Below, one piece after another: positions 17,567-26,583 of a stretch of DNA of 64,000 nucleotides (its first letter is position 1; each line of letters starts with the position of its first letter). Origin of the DNA: Acinetobacter sp. ANC 5054 (GTDB lineage Bacteria > Pseudomonadota > Gammaproteobacteria > Pseudomonadales > Moraxellaceae); the NCBI RefSeq assembly GCF_002135295.1, contig NZ_NEGG01000003.1, positions 62,001 to 126,000 of the forward strand. Reading direction: 5' to 3'. Below the pieces are notes generated by a model. It had not been told where the DNA came from, did no database searches, and was given only the letters and a program-made list of their open reading frames with translations. Made by a program: the position numbers and the translations under genes.

Positions 17567-18313
17567 TTACATTTCACTCAAATACATTTGCTGAAAATCA
17601 CGGATATTTAGCTCATTGAGCTCACCGCGCCAAATCCATTTCAGTTTAGATTCAAGAAAAACATCACCTTCAAACCAAACAAATAGCCCTTCCATCATCT
17701 TAGGCCAATCTTCACGAGTAACGATATTTTTTCCAGAGATAATAGCGAGGATTGCGGCAATAATCGTGTCATGACTGACAGCCAGACTCAACCCATAATC
17801 ATTGGTCGGATGGGTGTTATAAATCAGTTCAAGCACATCGACCACACCATGTATAGGTTGTTTCATACCGGGTAAGGCATTATTCACAAAGCTATTAATA
17901 AAGCCCAAAGCGCCTTGCTTTTGAAAGAACGGCCCAGCTTTTTTGATATCTAAAACAAAACTGCCCGGCTCAACCAACAGTCCCTGCTCAATAATCTCAA
18001 TATGATGTGTATTTGGCTCAATCGTGACATGGTCAGCGCCTTGAATCATCAATGCTGCGGTATCGACACAACGTTGGATGGGACTGGAAATACAGTGCTG
18101 TATCACACGATCCGTATTTTCAATTAGATAACTTCCCCAAGCTTCTGCCAAATCGCGGCCTTGGCTGGTAAGTTGTAAATCATAGCCTGCCAATCCTTGC
18201 CCTTGCACCACTTCACGAATGGAATGGCGGGTAAATAAAGTCACCGGCGTCTTCTCATCAGGCAATAAATCAATTGCCTTCAACATACTGGACGGGAGCA
18301 AATCTAAGGCCAT
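17567..18313 (-). CDS. Histidine phosphatase (phosphoglycerate mutase-like) family protein
   Basis: 248 residues from the ATG at 18313; a TTG nine bases upstream is an alternative. The catalytic signature is TRHSIRE near residue 31 (R-H-S in place of the usual R-H-G), followed by LTSQGRDLAEAWGSYL, then a second-half SPIQRCVDTAALM and VSHDTIIAAI, giving the two catalytic His and the Arg residues of the acid-phosphatase branch. Substrate is not evident. It is downstream of cysQ on the same strand with a 60-base gap, so co-transcription is possible. Confidence 0.78.
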   Translation of the reverse strand: MALDLLPSSMLKAIDLLPDEKTPVTLFTRHSIREVVQGQGLAGYDLQLTSQGRDLAEAWGSYLIENTDRVIQHCISSPIQRCVDTAALMIQGADHVTIEPNTHHIEIIEQGLLVEPGSFVLDIKKAGPFFQKQGALGFINSFVNNALPGMKQPIHGVVDVLELIYNTHPTNDYGLSLAVSHDTIIAAILAIISGKNIVTREDWPKMMEGLFVWFEGDVFLESKLKWIWRGELNELNIRDFQQMYLSEM

Positions 18314-18376
18314 AATCAACAATTCTTCATTACAAGATAAACGATCTAGGTATCAACACACTATAACAGCTCAAGT

Positions 18377-19222
18377 TCAGAGATTCATCTGTTGTAAAGC
18401 TTTTAAAGCCAATTGCTTCATTGCATTATTTTTATATGCAATGAAACGACCATTTAATAAAGTTTCTCGTTGATTATAAATAAATGGACGACCTTTAGAA
18501 TCGACCAAGCCACCACCGATTCGTTCAATCAAACACTGCCCTGCACTCGTATCCCACTCACAGGTCGGATGAAAGCGTGGATAAATATCGACTTTATCTT
18601 CTAGCATCATGCAAAACTTATAAGCACTCCCTGCATGGTAAGTACTGTATTCACACAAATGACCTAATGCTTCTAAATATTGGCCATATTCAGGCTTATG
18701 CCGAGCACTTTGACTCAAACCAATTTGTACAGGTTCTTCTATTTTAGCTTCTGTGTATTCAAACCAAGATTCCGTTTGCATTTCATATTTCAAAGGTTGC
18801 CCTTTTAGAGGACAAAAATATGCACTGTATTCACCGGGGATTGCCAAAACCGCAAACGTTGTATTTGAGCCATCCACTAAACTCAAGTTAATGGTAAATT
18901 CAGGACGCTTATGTAGAAATTCTTTGGTGCCATCTAATGGATCAAGCAACCAGAATTTCTGCCATTGCATACGCTCAGACTTTAGACCTTCCTCTGACAG
19001 TAAAGGTAAGTCCGATACCTGAGAAAGTGCTTGTGTAATATAATGATTCGAGCGAAAGTCAGCTTGGGTTACAGGTGAATCATCACTTTTATGTTCAATA
19101 TCAAAATCTGCACCTGAACAATAACGCTGATATTCTTCTCGCAAAATTTCGCATGCCTGTGTCACAATGGGCAAAAGCTGCAAAATCATTGGGTCTTGCG
19201 GTGCTGTTGTTGTTTTAAACAT
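18377..19222 (-). CDS. cysQ: 3'(2'),5'-bisphosphate nucleotidase CysQ
   Basis: 281 residues from the ATG at 19222, which has AAGG seven bases upstream; a TTG at 19243 would add seven residues. The enzyme hydrolyses 3'-phosphoadenosine 5'-phosphate to AMP, clearing a by-product of sulfate assimilation. The inositol-monophosphatase family metal motifs are present: LLSEEG (E), WLLDPLDGTKEF and CEWDTSAGQCLIERIGG. Its start codon is 14 bases from that of the divergent yrfG gene, so the two genes' promoters must lie inside each other's coding or leader sequence. Confidence 0.92.
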   Translation of the reverse strand: MFKTTTAPQDPMILQLLPIVTQACEILREEYQRYCSGADFDIEHKSDDSPVTQADFRSNHYITQALSQVSDLPLLSEEGLKSERMQWQKFWLLDPLDGTKEFLHKRPEFTINLSLVDGSNTTFAVLAIPGEYSAYFCPLKGQPLKYEMQTESWFEYTEAKIEEPVQIGLSQSARHKPEYGQYLEALGHLCEYSTYHAGSAYKFCMMLEDKVDIYPRFHPTCEWDTSAGQCLIERIGGGLVDSKGRPFIYNQRETLLNGRFIAYKNNAMKQLALKALQQMNL

Positions 19223-19236
19223 AGAATACCTTTTAT

Positions 19237-19938
19237 ATGCCAAATTACTCAGAAAAGCCGACGATCATCTTTGATATGGACGGAACTTTACTCGATCTTG
19301 CTTATGATGATTTCATCTGGAATGAACTACTGCCAGTTCGCTATACCAAACAGCATGAATGCACGCTTGAGCAAAGTAAAGAAACACTATTTAGTTTTTA
19401 CCAACAACATAATCATACCCTAAAATGGTATTCATCTCGCTTTTGGACGTCACAAGTTGGCGTAGATGTCTTAGCGCTACAAATTGAACATAAACATAAA
19501 GTTGCAAAGCGCCAAGGCTGTATCGAACTGCTTAGCTATTTAAAAGAAAATAATTACCCGATGTGGATTGCAACCAATGCAGACTATGCGGGTTTACAGT
19601 TTAAGCTCGAAGAAACAGGTCTACGTGACTATTTCGATGTGATTGTCAGCTCTGAAACATTGGGTCATGCCAAAGAGTTCATCGAATTTTGGCAAGTTTT
19701 ACAACAAGAGCATCCTTTTGATCCTTCAAATTGCTATTTCATTGATGACACCGAAAAAGTTTTAAATGGTGCCAAAACATTTGGCATAGAACAACTTTAT
19801 TCCATTCAGCAACCGTCATCTGCAAAAGCGGCACGTGAAACTTGTAATTATCCAATGTTGTCCGCATTAACAGATCTAATCACTATTTTAGAAAGCGAAG
19901 CTTTAACTAAAGACGAGGAACAAAAGAAATATGCGTAA
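19237..19938 (+). CDS. yrfG: HAD-family GMP/IMP nucleotidase YrfG
   Basis: 233 residues. HAD motif I is FDMDGTLLD (about 12-20), motif II IATNADY (about 109-115), motif III the K of HAKEF and motif IV FIDDTEKVL (about 168-176). YrfG dephosphorylates GMP and IMP. The overlap of eight bases with hslR reproduces the yrfG-hslR pairing of E. coli, which strongly supports both assignments. Confidence 0.88.
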   Translation: MPNYSEKPTIIFDMDGTLLDLAYDDFIWNELLPVRYTKQHECTLEQSKETLFSFYQQHNHTLKWYSSRFWTSQVGVDVLALQIEHKHKVAKRQGCIELLSYLKENNYPMWIATNADYAGLQFKLEETGLRDYFDVIVSSETLGHAKEFIEFWQVLQQEHPFDPSNCYFIDDTEKVLNGAKTFGIEQLYSIQQPSSAKAARETCNYPMLSALTDLITILESEALTKDEEQKKYA

Positions 19939-20371
19939 ATCGAATCTAGCCGAAGATGCGGTTGGTATGCGTATTGATAAATGGCTCTGGGCGGCACGTT
20001 TTTTTAAAACCCGCTCGATTGCTAAAAATGCCATTGAAGGTGGTAAAGTCCATCATAATGGTGAACGCGTAAAAGTCTCTCGAGAAGTTCGAATTGGTAT
20101 GGAGCTAACCATTGCTCAAGGTCTTGAGAAAAAGACTGTCGTAGTAAAAGCACTCTCAGATGTTCGTGGGCCTGCCCCAACCGCTCAGCTGCTTTATGAC
20201 GAAACTGAGGTGAGTATTGCAAAACGGGAATTGCTCGCATCACAAAGAAAGTTGCATAATCTAGCTCGACCAGATCATCGACCAAGTAAAAAAGATCGTC
20301 GAGATATTGGCAAATTTAAAAGAGAAAATGATCAACAGTTTGACCAGCAATGGTCTTATAATGATGATTAA
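19931..20371 (+). CDS. hslR: Heat-shock protein 15 (ribosome-associated S4-domain protein)
   Basis: 146 residues. The S4 RNA-binding domain begins MRIDKWLWAARFFKTRSIAKNAIEGGKVHHNGERVKVSREV, the hallmark of Hsp15, and a basic C-terminal tail follows (RPSKKDRRDIGKFKREN). In E. coli Hsp15 binds free 50S subunits carrying a stalled nascent chain. The coding region overlaps yrfG by eight bases, so the two are translated from one message. Confidence 0.9.
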   Translation: MRKSNLAEDAVGMRIDKWLWAARFFKTRSIAKNAIEGGKVHHNGERVKVSREVRIGMELTIAQGLEKKTVVVKALSDVRGPAPTAQLLYDETEVSIAKRELLASQRKLHNLARPDHRPSKKDRRDIGKFKRENDQQFDQQWSYNDD

Positions 20372-20380
20372 GTTAAAGCG

Positions 20381-20410
20381 TCACAACCTGTCGCAAGGGT
20401 TGTGATTTTC
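20381..20410 (+). terminator. Terminator after hslR
   Basis: TCACAACC and GGTTGTGA form an 8-bp stem around a 9-base loop, followed by TTTTC. Confidence 0.7.
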
Positions 20411-20516
20411 ATAGAACAAAAGGATGAATTCTGTCACTATACGCTTGTGGAACAGATTTGAACTGAATACATCCACTTGAGTATATTGTTTCGTGACATC
20501 GTATTGAGGTTGTAAG

Positions 20517-21560
20517 ATGGATGATAATAAAAGCAAGGCGTTAAATGCGGCCTTAAGCCAGATTGAAAAACAATTTGGTAAAAACACCGTTATGCGTCTT
20601 GGTGATAACACCGTACAAGCTGTTGAAGCAGTATCTACGGGCTCACTCACATTAGATATCGCATTAGGTATTGGCGGTTTACCAAAAGGACGTATCGTTG
20701 AGATTTACGGCCCTGAATCTTCTGGTAAAACCACAATGACACTGCAAGCAATTGCACAATGTCAAAAAGCTGGTGGAACTTGTGCCTTTATCGATGCCGA
20801 ACATGCTTTAGATCCTCAATACGCACGCAAACTAGGCGTAGATATCGACAATCTTCTTGTTTCACAACCCGATCATGGTGAACAAGCGCTTGAAATTGCT
20901 GACATGCTGGTACGTTCAGGTGCAATCGATTTGATCGTAGTCGACTCTGTTGCTGCGCTTACCCCTCGTGCCGAAATTGAAGGCGAGATGGGTGACTCTC
21001 ATATGGGCTTACAAGCACGTTTGATGAGCCAAGCCCTGCGTAAAATGACTGGTAACGCAAAACGCTCTAACTGTATGGTGATCTTCATTAACCAGATTCG
21101 TATGAAAATTGGTGTGATGTTTGGTAGCCCTGAGACAACGACAGGCGGTAACGCACTGAAGTTCTATGCGTCTGTACGTTTAGACATCCGCCGTATCGGC
21201 CAAGTGAAAGAAGGCGATGAAATTGTCGGTTCAGAAACCCGCGTAAAAGTGGTGAAGAACAAAATGGCTCCTCCTTTTAAAGAAGCGCTATTCCAGATTT
21301 TATACGGTAAAGGCGTGAACCAACTTGGCGAATTAGTCGATTTGGCTGTAGCACAAGAATTGGTACAAAAAGCTGGTGCTTGGTATTCTTATCAAGGCAA
21401 TAAAATTGGCCAAGGTAAAAATAACGTGATTCGTCATTTAGAAGAGAATCCAGAAATTGCGCAAGAACTGGATCGCTTAATTCGCGAAAAGTTACTTACA
21501 CCAGTAACACTGCCAGCCGATGAAAAGGACGAAGAAGAGCCAGACTTTTTAGAATCTTAA
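20517..21560 (+). CDS. recA: DNA recombination/repair protein RecA
   Basis: 347 residues of full typical length. Walker [10 protein letters not shown] (about 67-75), Walker [11 protein letters not shown], loop L2 region [30 protein letters not shown] and the acidic C-terminus [13 protein letters not shown] are intact. RecA drives homologous recombination and, in Acinetobacter, the UmuDAb-dependent part of the damage response and natural transformation. I find no LexA-type box in the 106 bases before the gene, in line with the absence of LexA in this genus. A terminator separates it from recX. Confidence 0.98.
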   Translation: MDDNKSKALNAALSQIEKQFGKNTVMRLGDNTVQAVEAVSTGSLTLDIALGIGGLPKGRIVEIYGPESSGKTTMTLQAIAQCQKAGGTCAFIDAEHALDPQYARKLGVDIDNLLVSQPDHGEQALEIADMLVRSGAIDLIVVDSVAALTPRAEIEGEMGDSHMGLQARLMSQALRKMTGNAKRSNCMVIFINQIRMKIGVMFGSPETTTGGNALKFYASVRLDIRRIGQVKEGDEIVGSETRVKVVKNKMAPPFKEALFQILYGKGVNQLGELVDLAVAQELVQKAGAWYSYQGNKIGQGKNNVIRHLEENPEIAQELDRLIREKLLTPVTLPADEKDEEEPDFLES

Positions 21561-21585
21561 GATCTGCTTTCATAAAAAAGTTTAT

Positions 21586-21609
21586 AAACGCCCTACGGGG
21601 CGTTTTGTT
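21586..21609 (+). terminator. Terminator or attenuator between recA and recX
   Basis: AAACGCCC-tacg-GGGCGTTT followed by TGTTTT. In many bacteria recX is expressed by partial read-through of such a site. Confidence 0.85.
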
Positions 21610-21640
21610 TTGCACCTAAGAATCGTATTAAAATGACATT

Positions 21641-22261
21641 ATGACTAAAGACTACTTCCCACTCCTGCTTGACTACGAAGCATTGAAACAACAATTCGCT
21701 GAGGATGAAGATCAAATTCCAGCAAATCCAACTTCTAGTCAAAGTCTAAATACAGATGCGCTGCATTTCGATGCCAACGGCAAAGACATCAATACTGAGA
21801 AAAAGCCCGGCCTCACAGGTACACGCTTACGCTCATATGCCTTTGCTGTATTAACTCGTAAAGAATATTCAAAAGCTGATTTGATCGAAAAATTAGCACT
21901 GTATGCAGATAGTCGTGATGAAGTCATTCAACTTGTAGAAGAGCTCGCACGGGAAAACTATCAGAGCGATCAACGTGTCGCAGAGCTGATGCTCTCGAGC
22001 CAAAAAAGGAAAGGTAAAGGGCCAAATCGAATTAAACTTGCGTTAAAAAATAAGAAAATTAATAGTGAACTGATTCAAGACGAACTTAAAGAAACCGACT
22101 GGGTTGCCCAAGCCTATAGTTTAAAAGTCAAAAAATTTGGAAAAGAGGTTGAACGTGATCCAAAACTCAAAGCCAAGCAAATTCGTTTCTTGCAATATCG
22201 GGGCTTTGATTTAGACACTATCTTCAAAGTAATTGCACGTAAAGATTTAAATGACGAATAA
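21641..22261 (+). CDS. recX: Regulatory protein RecX
   Basis: 206 residues. The C-terminal two thirds contain the RecX three-helix repeats (RLRSYAFAVLTRKEYSKADLIEKLAL..., RKGKGPNRIKLALKNKKI, KAKQIRFLQYRGFDLDTIFKVI). RecX caps and destabilises RecA filaments. The N-terminal 60 residues are acidic and variable. It starts 80 bases after recA with a hairpin between them. Confidence 0.9.
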   Translation: MTKDYFPLLLDYEALKQQFAEDEDQIPANPTSSQSLNTDALHFDANGKDINTEKKPGLTGTRLRSYAFAVLTRKEYSKADLIEKLALYADSRDEVIQLVEELARENYQSDQRVAELMLSSQKRKGKGPNRIKLALKNKKINSELIQDELKETDWVAQAYSLKVKKFGKEVERDPKLKAKQIRFLQYRGFDLDTIFKVIARKDLNDE

Positions 22262-22368
22262 ATAAATTTAAATGTACGGGAAAATGAAATATAAGCAAGG
22301 TTTAGAAGAATCAGATAAAAAATATTGAGATTTAAATAGAAGTATAATTTATATTATTTTTATAAACT

Positions 22369-22488
<120 letters not shown>

Positions 22489-22494
22489 GAACAG

Positions 22495-22522
22495 AGTATA
22501 GAGATTTTTAATAAAGTTGCAA
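22495..22522 (-). promoter_or_regulatory. Sigma-70 promoter of the SRP RNA
   Basis: Read on the minus strand: -35 TTGCAA, 16-base spacer, -10 TATACT, with the RNA expected to begin about seven bases later (near 22488). Confidence 0.75.
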
Positions 22523-22765
22523 GCCAAAAACTTGCTTTTCCACTCGATGTGTAATCGTTTGATTATTTATAAATCAATGTCCATTTATATTGTGTAGAAA
22601 GCATGAAAATTTAGGGCATATTATTTACTTTAATACACAACAAGATAGTAAAAGCTTATTGCAATTCATAAGTTTGGCGTTTTTAATGTGCTTATCGCTT
22701 TATCAATTGGCTGTCTGTGATAAAAATTTGCAAAGCAGCTCAGTTCGTAACTAAATGGAAATTTT

Positions 22766-23615
22766 ATGATGCTCAAAAAGCATATACTCTGTGCCCTCGC
22801 CCTTGCATGCTCTGGTGCGCTCTATGCCAATATCCCAATCGAGTCTAAAGGACTGAGTGGCGCAAATAATGGAACCGTATACACTGCAAATAGCACGGCT
22901 GTTCAGACCGGCGGTGCAGCAGCAGTACCGACCAATTTAAATTGGCAATTGATGCAAAAAAACCAACAATTAGAAAATGAGTTACGTGCCTTACGTGGCA
23001 AAATGGAAGAACAAGATAACGAAATTGAAAAACTCAAAAGCGAGTTAACCAATCGCTACGCCGATTTAGATCAGCGTCTTGAACTCCTGCAACAAAAAGT
23101 TGATCCATCTGAGGATGCGGGCGCAACGGAGGATAACCAACAAGGTACTTCTCCCAGCACCACCTAGTACAACTAAACAAACCTCTGTACAACAAGCTAC
23201 AATAAGCACGTCAGCATCAAAACCTGTGAATGCAGGCGGAGATAGCCTTGAACTTGAAAAAGCTGCCTATACCGTCGCTTTAGATGCTTATAAGCAAGGT
23301 GGTGCAAAAAAAGCGATTGCACCGATGCAAAATTTTATAAAAAATAATCCAAATAGTGTCTACATTGGTAATGCTTATTTCTGGTTAGCTGAATTCAATC
23401 TTGCCATTGAACCCACCAATTATGTAGAAGCGAAAAAGAACTACAGCATTGTGGCAGACAAATATCCAGAATCGAGCCGTGCTCCACGTGCACTCTATCA
23501 ACTATATAGCATTTCAAAAGATGTAGACCACAATGCGGCTTCAGCAACACAATTAAAAAATAAGCTTCTGCAAAAATATCCAAAATCTGAAGAAGCGGGT
23601 TATCTTAAAAAGTAA
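22766..23615 (+). pseudogene. cpoB: Tol-Pal cell-division coordinator CpoB/YbgF, split by a +1 frameshift
   Basis: Two adjoining frames make up one CpoB. The first (22766-23167, ending in TAG) gives a signal peptide (cleaved after LYA), and the trimerising coiled coil NWQLMQKNQQLENELRALRGK...LELLQQKV. The second frame carries the linker APPSTTKQTSV and the TPR domain (LELEKAAYTVALDAYKQGG to the C-terminal EEAGYLKK), ending at 23615. Skipping one base at the codon CCC (23153-23155) restores ...QQGTSPAPPSTTKQ... without interruption. CpoB couples Tol-Pal constriction to peptidoglycan synthesis in the periplasm. Whether this is a mutation, an assembly error or a genuine +1 recoding site is open; the TPR part alone would have no signal peptide. 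Confidence 0.75.
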
Positions 23616-23634
23616 TACTTACACGTGAGACAAT

Positions 23635-23664
23635 AAAAAAGACACCACAAGCGGTGTCTTTTTT
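23635..23664. terminator. Bidirectional terminator between cpoB and lpxA
   Basis: A-run, GACACC-acaagc-GGTGTC, T-run; the A/T flanks make it functional for both converging units. Confidence 0.85.
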
Positions 23665-23692
23665 TATTTCAGATTGGTTTTCTGAAGATTAC

Positions 23693-24481
23693 TTAACGAA
23701 CAATTCCGCGTTTTGATTGCTCTAAAGAATCAATCAATAATTGTGCTTCTGCGACTTCAGGTAAAATTTCAGTACGAATGCGTTCAATAGCTTCGTTGGT
23801 GGTCAAACCATCTTTATAGATCAGTTTAAATGACTCACGTAAACCTTGAATCACATTTTTAGACCACCCTTTACGGCGCATACCTTCAATATTCATAGCG
23901 AATGCGTGAGCTGGGTTACCAGATACCATCACATAGGCCGGAACGTCTTTCAGAATCAGTGAAGCTCCACCAATCATACTGAAAGAATCAATCTTACAGA
24001 ACTGGTGAATACCTGAGTTTCCACCAACAATGACATAATCACCAATATGAACATGTCCAGCAACACCCACGTTATTGGCGAAAATATTATGATCACCTAC
24101 TACGCAGTCATGTGCAATGTGGGTATTCACCATAAGTAAGTTATGGCTACCAAGTTTGGTAAGACCTTTGTCTTGAACGGTACCACGATGCAAACTACAG
24201 TGTTCACGAATTGAGTTGTGATCACCAATTTCTAACCAAGTTTCCTCACCTGCATATTTCAGGTCTTGGCAAACTTCGCCTACGCTTGCAAATTGAAAAA
24301 TTTCGTTATGCTGACCAATACGGGTATATCCACCCACCACGACATGTGAATGCAGTTTAGTGCCCGCTCCAATTGTTACATTTGGACCAATAATACAATA
24401 TGGCCCAATCTGCACATCTGCAGCAATCACTGCAGATGAATCAATAATAGCGGTAGGATGAATTAAATCGTTATTGCTCAT
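23693..24481 (-). CDS. lpxA: UDP-N-acetylglucosamine acyltransferase LpxA
   Basis: 262 residues. Left-handed beta-helix built from hexapeptide repeats (IGPYCIIGPNVTIGAG, VGVAGHVHIGDYVIVGG), the catalytic His in NTHIAHDCVVGDHNIFANN (H125 equivalent), and the helical C-terminal domain. It performs the first step of lipid A synthesis. It overlaps fabZ by four bases and is the last gene of the cluster: lpxB, which follows lpxA in E. coli, is absent, and a terminator lies directly behind. Confidence 0.96.
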   Translation of the reverse strand: MSNNDLIHPTAIIDSSAVIAADVQIGPYCIIGPNVTIGAGTKLHSHVVVGGYTRIGQHNEIFQFASVGEVCQDLKYAGEETWLEIGDHNSIREHCSLHRGTVQDKGLTKLGSHNLLMVNTHIAHDCVVGDHNIFANNVGVAGHVHIGDYVIVGGNSGIHQFCKIDSFSMIGGASLILKDVPAYVMVSGNPAHAFAMNIEGMRRKGWSKNVIQGLRESFKLIYKDGLTTNEAIERIRTEILPEVAEAQLLIDSLEQSKRGIVR

Positions 24482-24966
24482 GCTTTCTCTGTTTTTTGAT
24501 GCGAAACCATAATTTCCGCGGTTGCTGCGACAATACCATCAACGGTAGCAATACAATTATATTTGTAAATGCCACGTTTTTGCATCACTAATTCAGATTT
24601 TAAAACAAGTTGATCGCCTGCAACCACTTGTTTTTTAAATCTAACCTTTTCTGCGCCAGCAAATAAGAACAAAGAACCTGCAGAAGGCTTCTCACCATTC
24701 ATGATGAAACCTAAAATTCCAGAAACTTGAGCAAGTGCTTCGACAATCAGAACACCCGGCATAATTGGGTATCCTGGGAAATGGCCTTGTAAAAATTCTT
24801 CGTTAATCGTTACATTTTTATAGCCAACAATCCCGTTGTCGGTCACTTCAACAACACGATCAACCAATAAAAACGGATAACGATGCGGCAAATATTCACG
24901 AATGGTCTGAATGGTCATTGGTAATTCAGGTTTTGTGAATGCTGGGGTATTCGACTCTGTCATCAT
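24478..24966 (-). CDS. fabZ: 3-hydroxyacyl-[ACP] dehydratase FabZ
   Basis: 162 residues. The hot-dog fold dehydratase of fatty-acid synthesis. Catalytic His in [14 protein letters not shown] and catalytic Glu in [14 protein letters not shown] are in place. It draws from the same 3-hydroxyacyl-ACP pool as LpxA and LpxD, which explains the arrangement lpxD-fabZ-lpxA with gaps of two bases and a four-base overlap. Confidence 0.95.
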   Translation of the reverse strand: MMTESNTPAFTKPELPMTIQTIREYLPHRYPFLLVDRVVEVTDNGIVGYKNVTINEEFLQGHFPGYPIMPGVLIVEALAQVSGILGFIMNGEKPSAGSLFLFAGAEKVRFKKQVVAGDQLVLKSELVMQKRGIYKYNCIATVDGIVAATAEIMVSHQKTEKA

Positions 24967-24968
24967 AA

Positions 24969-26039
24969 TTATTTACGCAATTTAAATGTTGATTCAAGGG
25001 ACTCAATTTGAGATTGCATATGATCAAGTCGTTTGACCAATTGGGTCAATGGCACATCTGCTAATTGTTTAAAGCGAATTGCAGCCTTCTTCCAAGAACC
25101 ACTTTCAAGCATTGGCGTGCCAGATGAATAACTTCCCGGCTCGGAAATACTTTTTGTGACCATTGACATCCCCGTAATAGTCACATTATCGGTAATATTA
25201 ATATGACCCACGATACCTACAGCACCCGCTAAGATACAGTTTTTGCCAATAGTCGTACTTCCTGCAATCCCACATTTAGCAGCCATTGCAGTGTTCGCAC
25301 CAACTTTGACGTTATGCGCGATTTGCACAAGGTTATCAATAATGACACCATCTTCCAAAATTGTGTCATCCAAAGCACCACGATCGATACTACAATTTGA
25401 CCCAATTCGCACGTCATTCCCAATGCGAACTGAACCTAATTGTGCAATACGATGCCACTTACCCTGATAAGGTGCAAATCCAAAACCTTCACCACCAATG
25501 ACTGTGTTGGCATGAATACGTACACGATCACCGAGTTTTGCTTCACCCGTAATGGTCACATGCGAATCGATAAAACATTCTTTACCAATTTCAACACCAT
25601 CATCAAGTTTCACTTGTGATTCGATACGACTACCGTCACCCACCACACAATGTGCACCAATAACTGCATAATGCCCGACATAGGCACTATCCGAGATAAT
25701 AGCAGAGGGATCAATTTGCGCTGTACTTTCAATACCGATGCTCACATGTTTCTTTTCAAAAACATGCGTCAAAATCGCAAACGCAAGATATGGATTGGGT
25801 ACAACAATAAAATTTTGTTGCGAAGGAATATGCGCCTGCATTTCAGCAGTCACAATAAGTGCACCTGCCTGAGATTGTTGCGCCTCAAGCAAGTATTTAT
25901 CTGCATTTACAAAAGCGAGATGGTGGGATTGTGCATGTTCAAGACTTGCCATCCCACTCAGTTGCAAATCAGCCTGACCTATACATTGACCTTGTACAAG
26001 TTGAGCAAGTTTTTCTAAACTGAATTTTTGAGAATTCAT
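24969..26039 (-). CDS. lpxD: UDP-3-O-(3-hydroxyacyl)glucosamine N-acyltransferase LpxD
   Basis: 356 residues. An N-terminal uridine-binding domain (about 1-100) is followed by a long hexapeptide-repeat beta-helix, with the catalytic His in [17 protein letters not shown] (H239 equivalent), and a C-terminal helix ([17 protein letters not shown]). Third step of lipid A synthesis. It starts three bases past ompH and two before fabZ. Confidence 0.96.
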   Translation of the reverse strand: MNSQKFSLEKLAQLVQGQCIGQADLQLSGMASLEHAQSHHLAFVNADKYLLEAQQSQAGALIVTAEMQAHIPSQQNFIVVPNPYLAFAILTHVFEKKHVSIGIESTAQIDPSAIISDSAYVGHYAVIGAHCVVGDGSRIESQVKLDDGVEIGKECFIDSHVTITGEAKLGDRVRIHANTVIGGEGFGFAPYQGKWHRIAQLGSVRIGNDVRIGSNCSIDRGALDDTILEDGVIIDNLVQIAHNVKVGANTAMAAKCGIAGSTTIGKNCILAGAVGIVGHINITDNVTITGMSMVTKSISEPGSYSSGTPMLESGSWKKAAIRFKQLADVPLTQLVKRLDHMQSQIESLESTFKLRK

Positions 26040-26042
26040 TGA

Positions 26043-26543
26043 TTATTTAATTGCATTAACCTTTTGAATCATTTTATCAGTTAATTCAAACTTAGGGTCA
26101 TAAGCAAGTGCTGAATTTTTATTCAAAACAACATCAAGGTTATTTTCAGTGCGTAATTGTTCTGCAACTTGTTTAATTCTTGAGTCCATCGTGCGATTCA
26201 AAGTTTGAATATTCGCCTGAACAGAAGTCTGTACCTTTTGTTGCAGATCATTCAGCTCTTTCAGTTTTGCTTGATATTGCTGCCCCATTTGCTGCTTTTG
26301 TGCTGCGGAAAGTTTGTCACCTTCTTGTTGGGCTTTTTGCTGCATTAGCTCTAATTCTTTAGCCAAACTCTCAATTTTTGTAGTTTGAGGTTTAACTTGC
26401 TGCTGAATCGATGCATTTTGCTGTTTGATATACGTACTTTGCTCAACAACTTTTTCTAAATCAACAACACCATAACCAGCTGCTTGTACCATTGTCGTGC
26501 ACGACATACCAACCAAAGCTAGACTAGCAACTAATTTTTTCAT
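26043..26543 (-). CDS. skp: Periplasmic chaperone Skp/OmpH
   Basis: 166 residues with a signal peptide (MKKLVASLALVGMSCTTMVQAAG, cleavage after QAA or similar) and a Gln/Lys-rich helical coiled-coil body (LEKVVEQSTYIKQQNASIQQQV to LKELNDLQQKVQTS), the tentacle architecture of Skp trimers. It shields unfolded outer-membrane proteins on their way to BamA, encoded immediately upstream. Confidence 0.9.
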   Translation of the reverse strand: MKKLVASLALVGMSCTTMVQAAGYGVVDLEKVVEQSTYIKQQNASIQQQVKPQTTKIESLAKELELMQQKAQQEGDKLSAAQKQQMGQQYQAKLKELNDLQQKVQTSVQANIQTLNRTMDSRIKQVAEQLRTENNLDVVLNKNSALAYDPKFELTDKMIQKVNAIK

Positions 26544-26583
26544 TTTCTATCCCTTTAATATATTTACCCAAAATGGGTCGTAC

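Noticed and set aside
20372..20516. Search for a LexA or UmuDAb-type operator before recA
   Set aside because: No matching palindrome was seen; only the hslR terminator hairpin is present.
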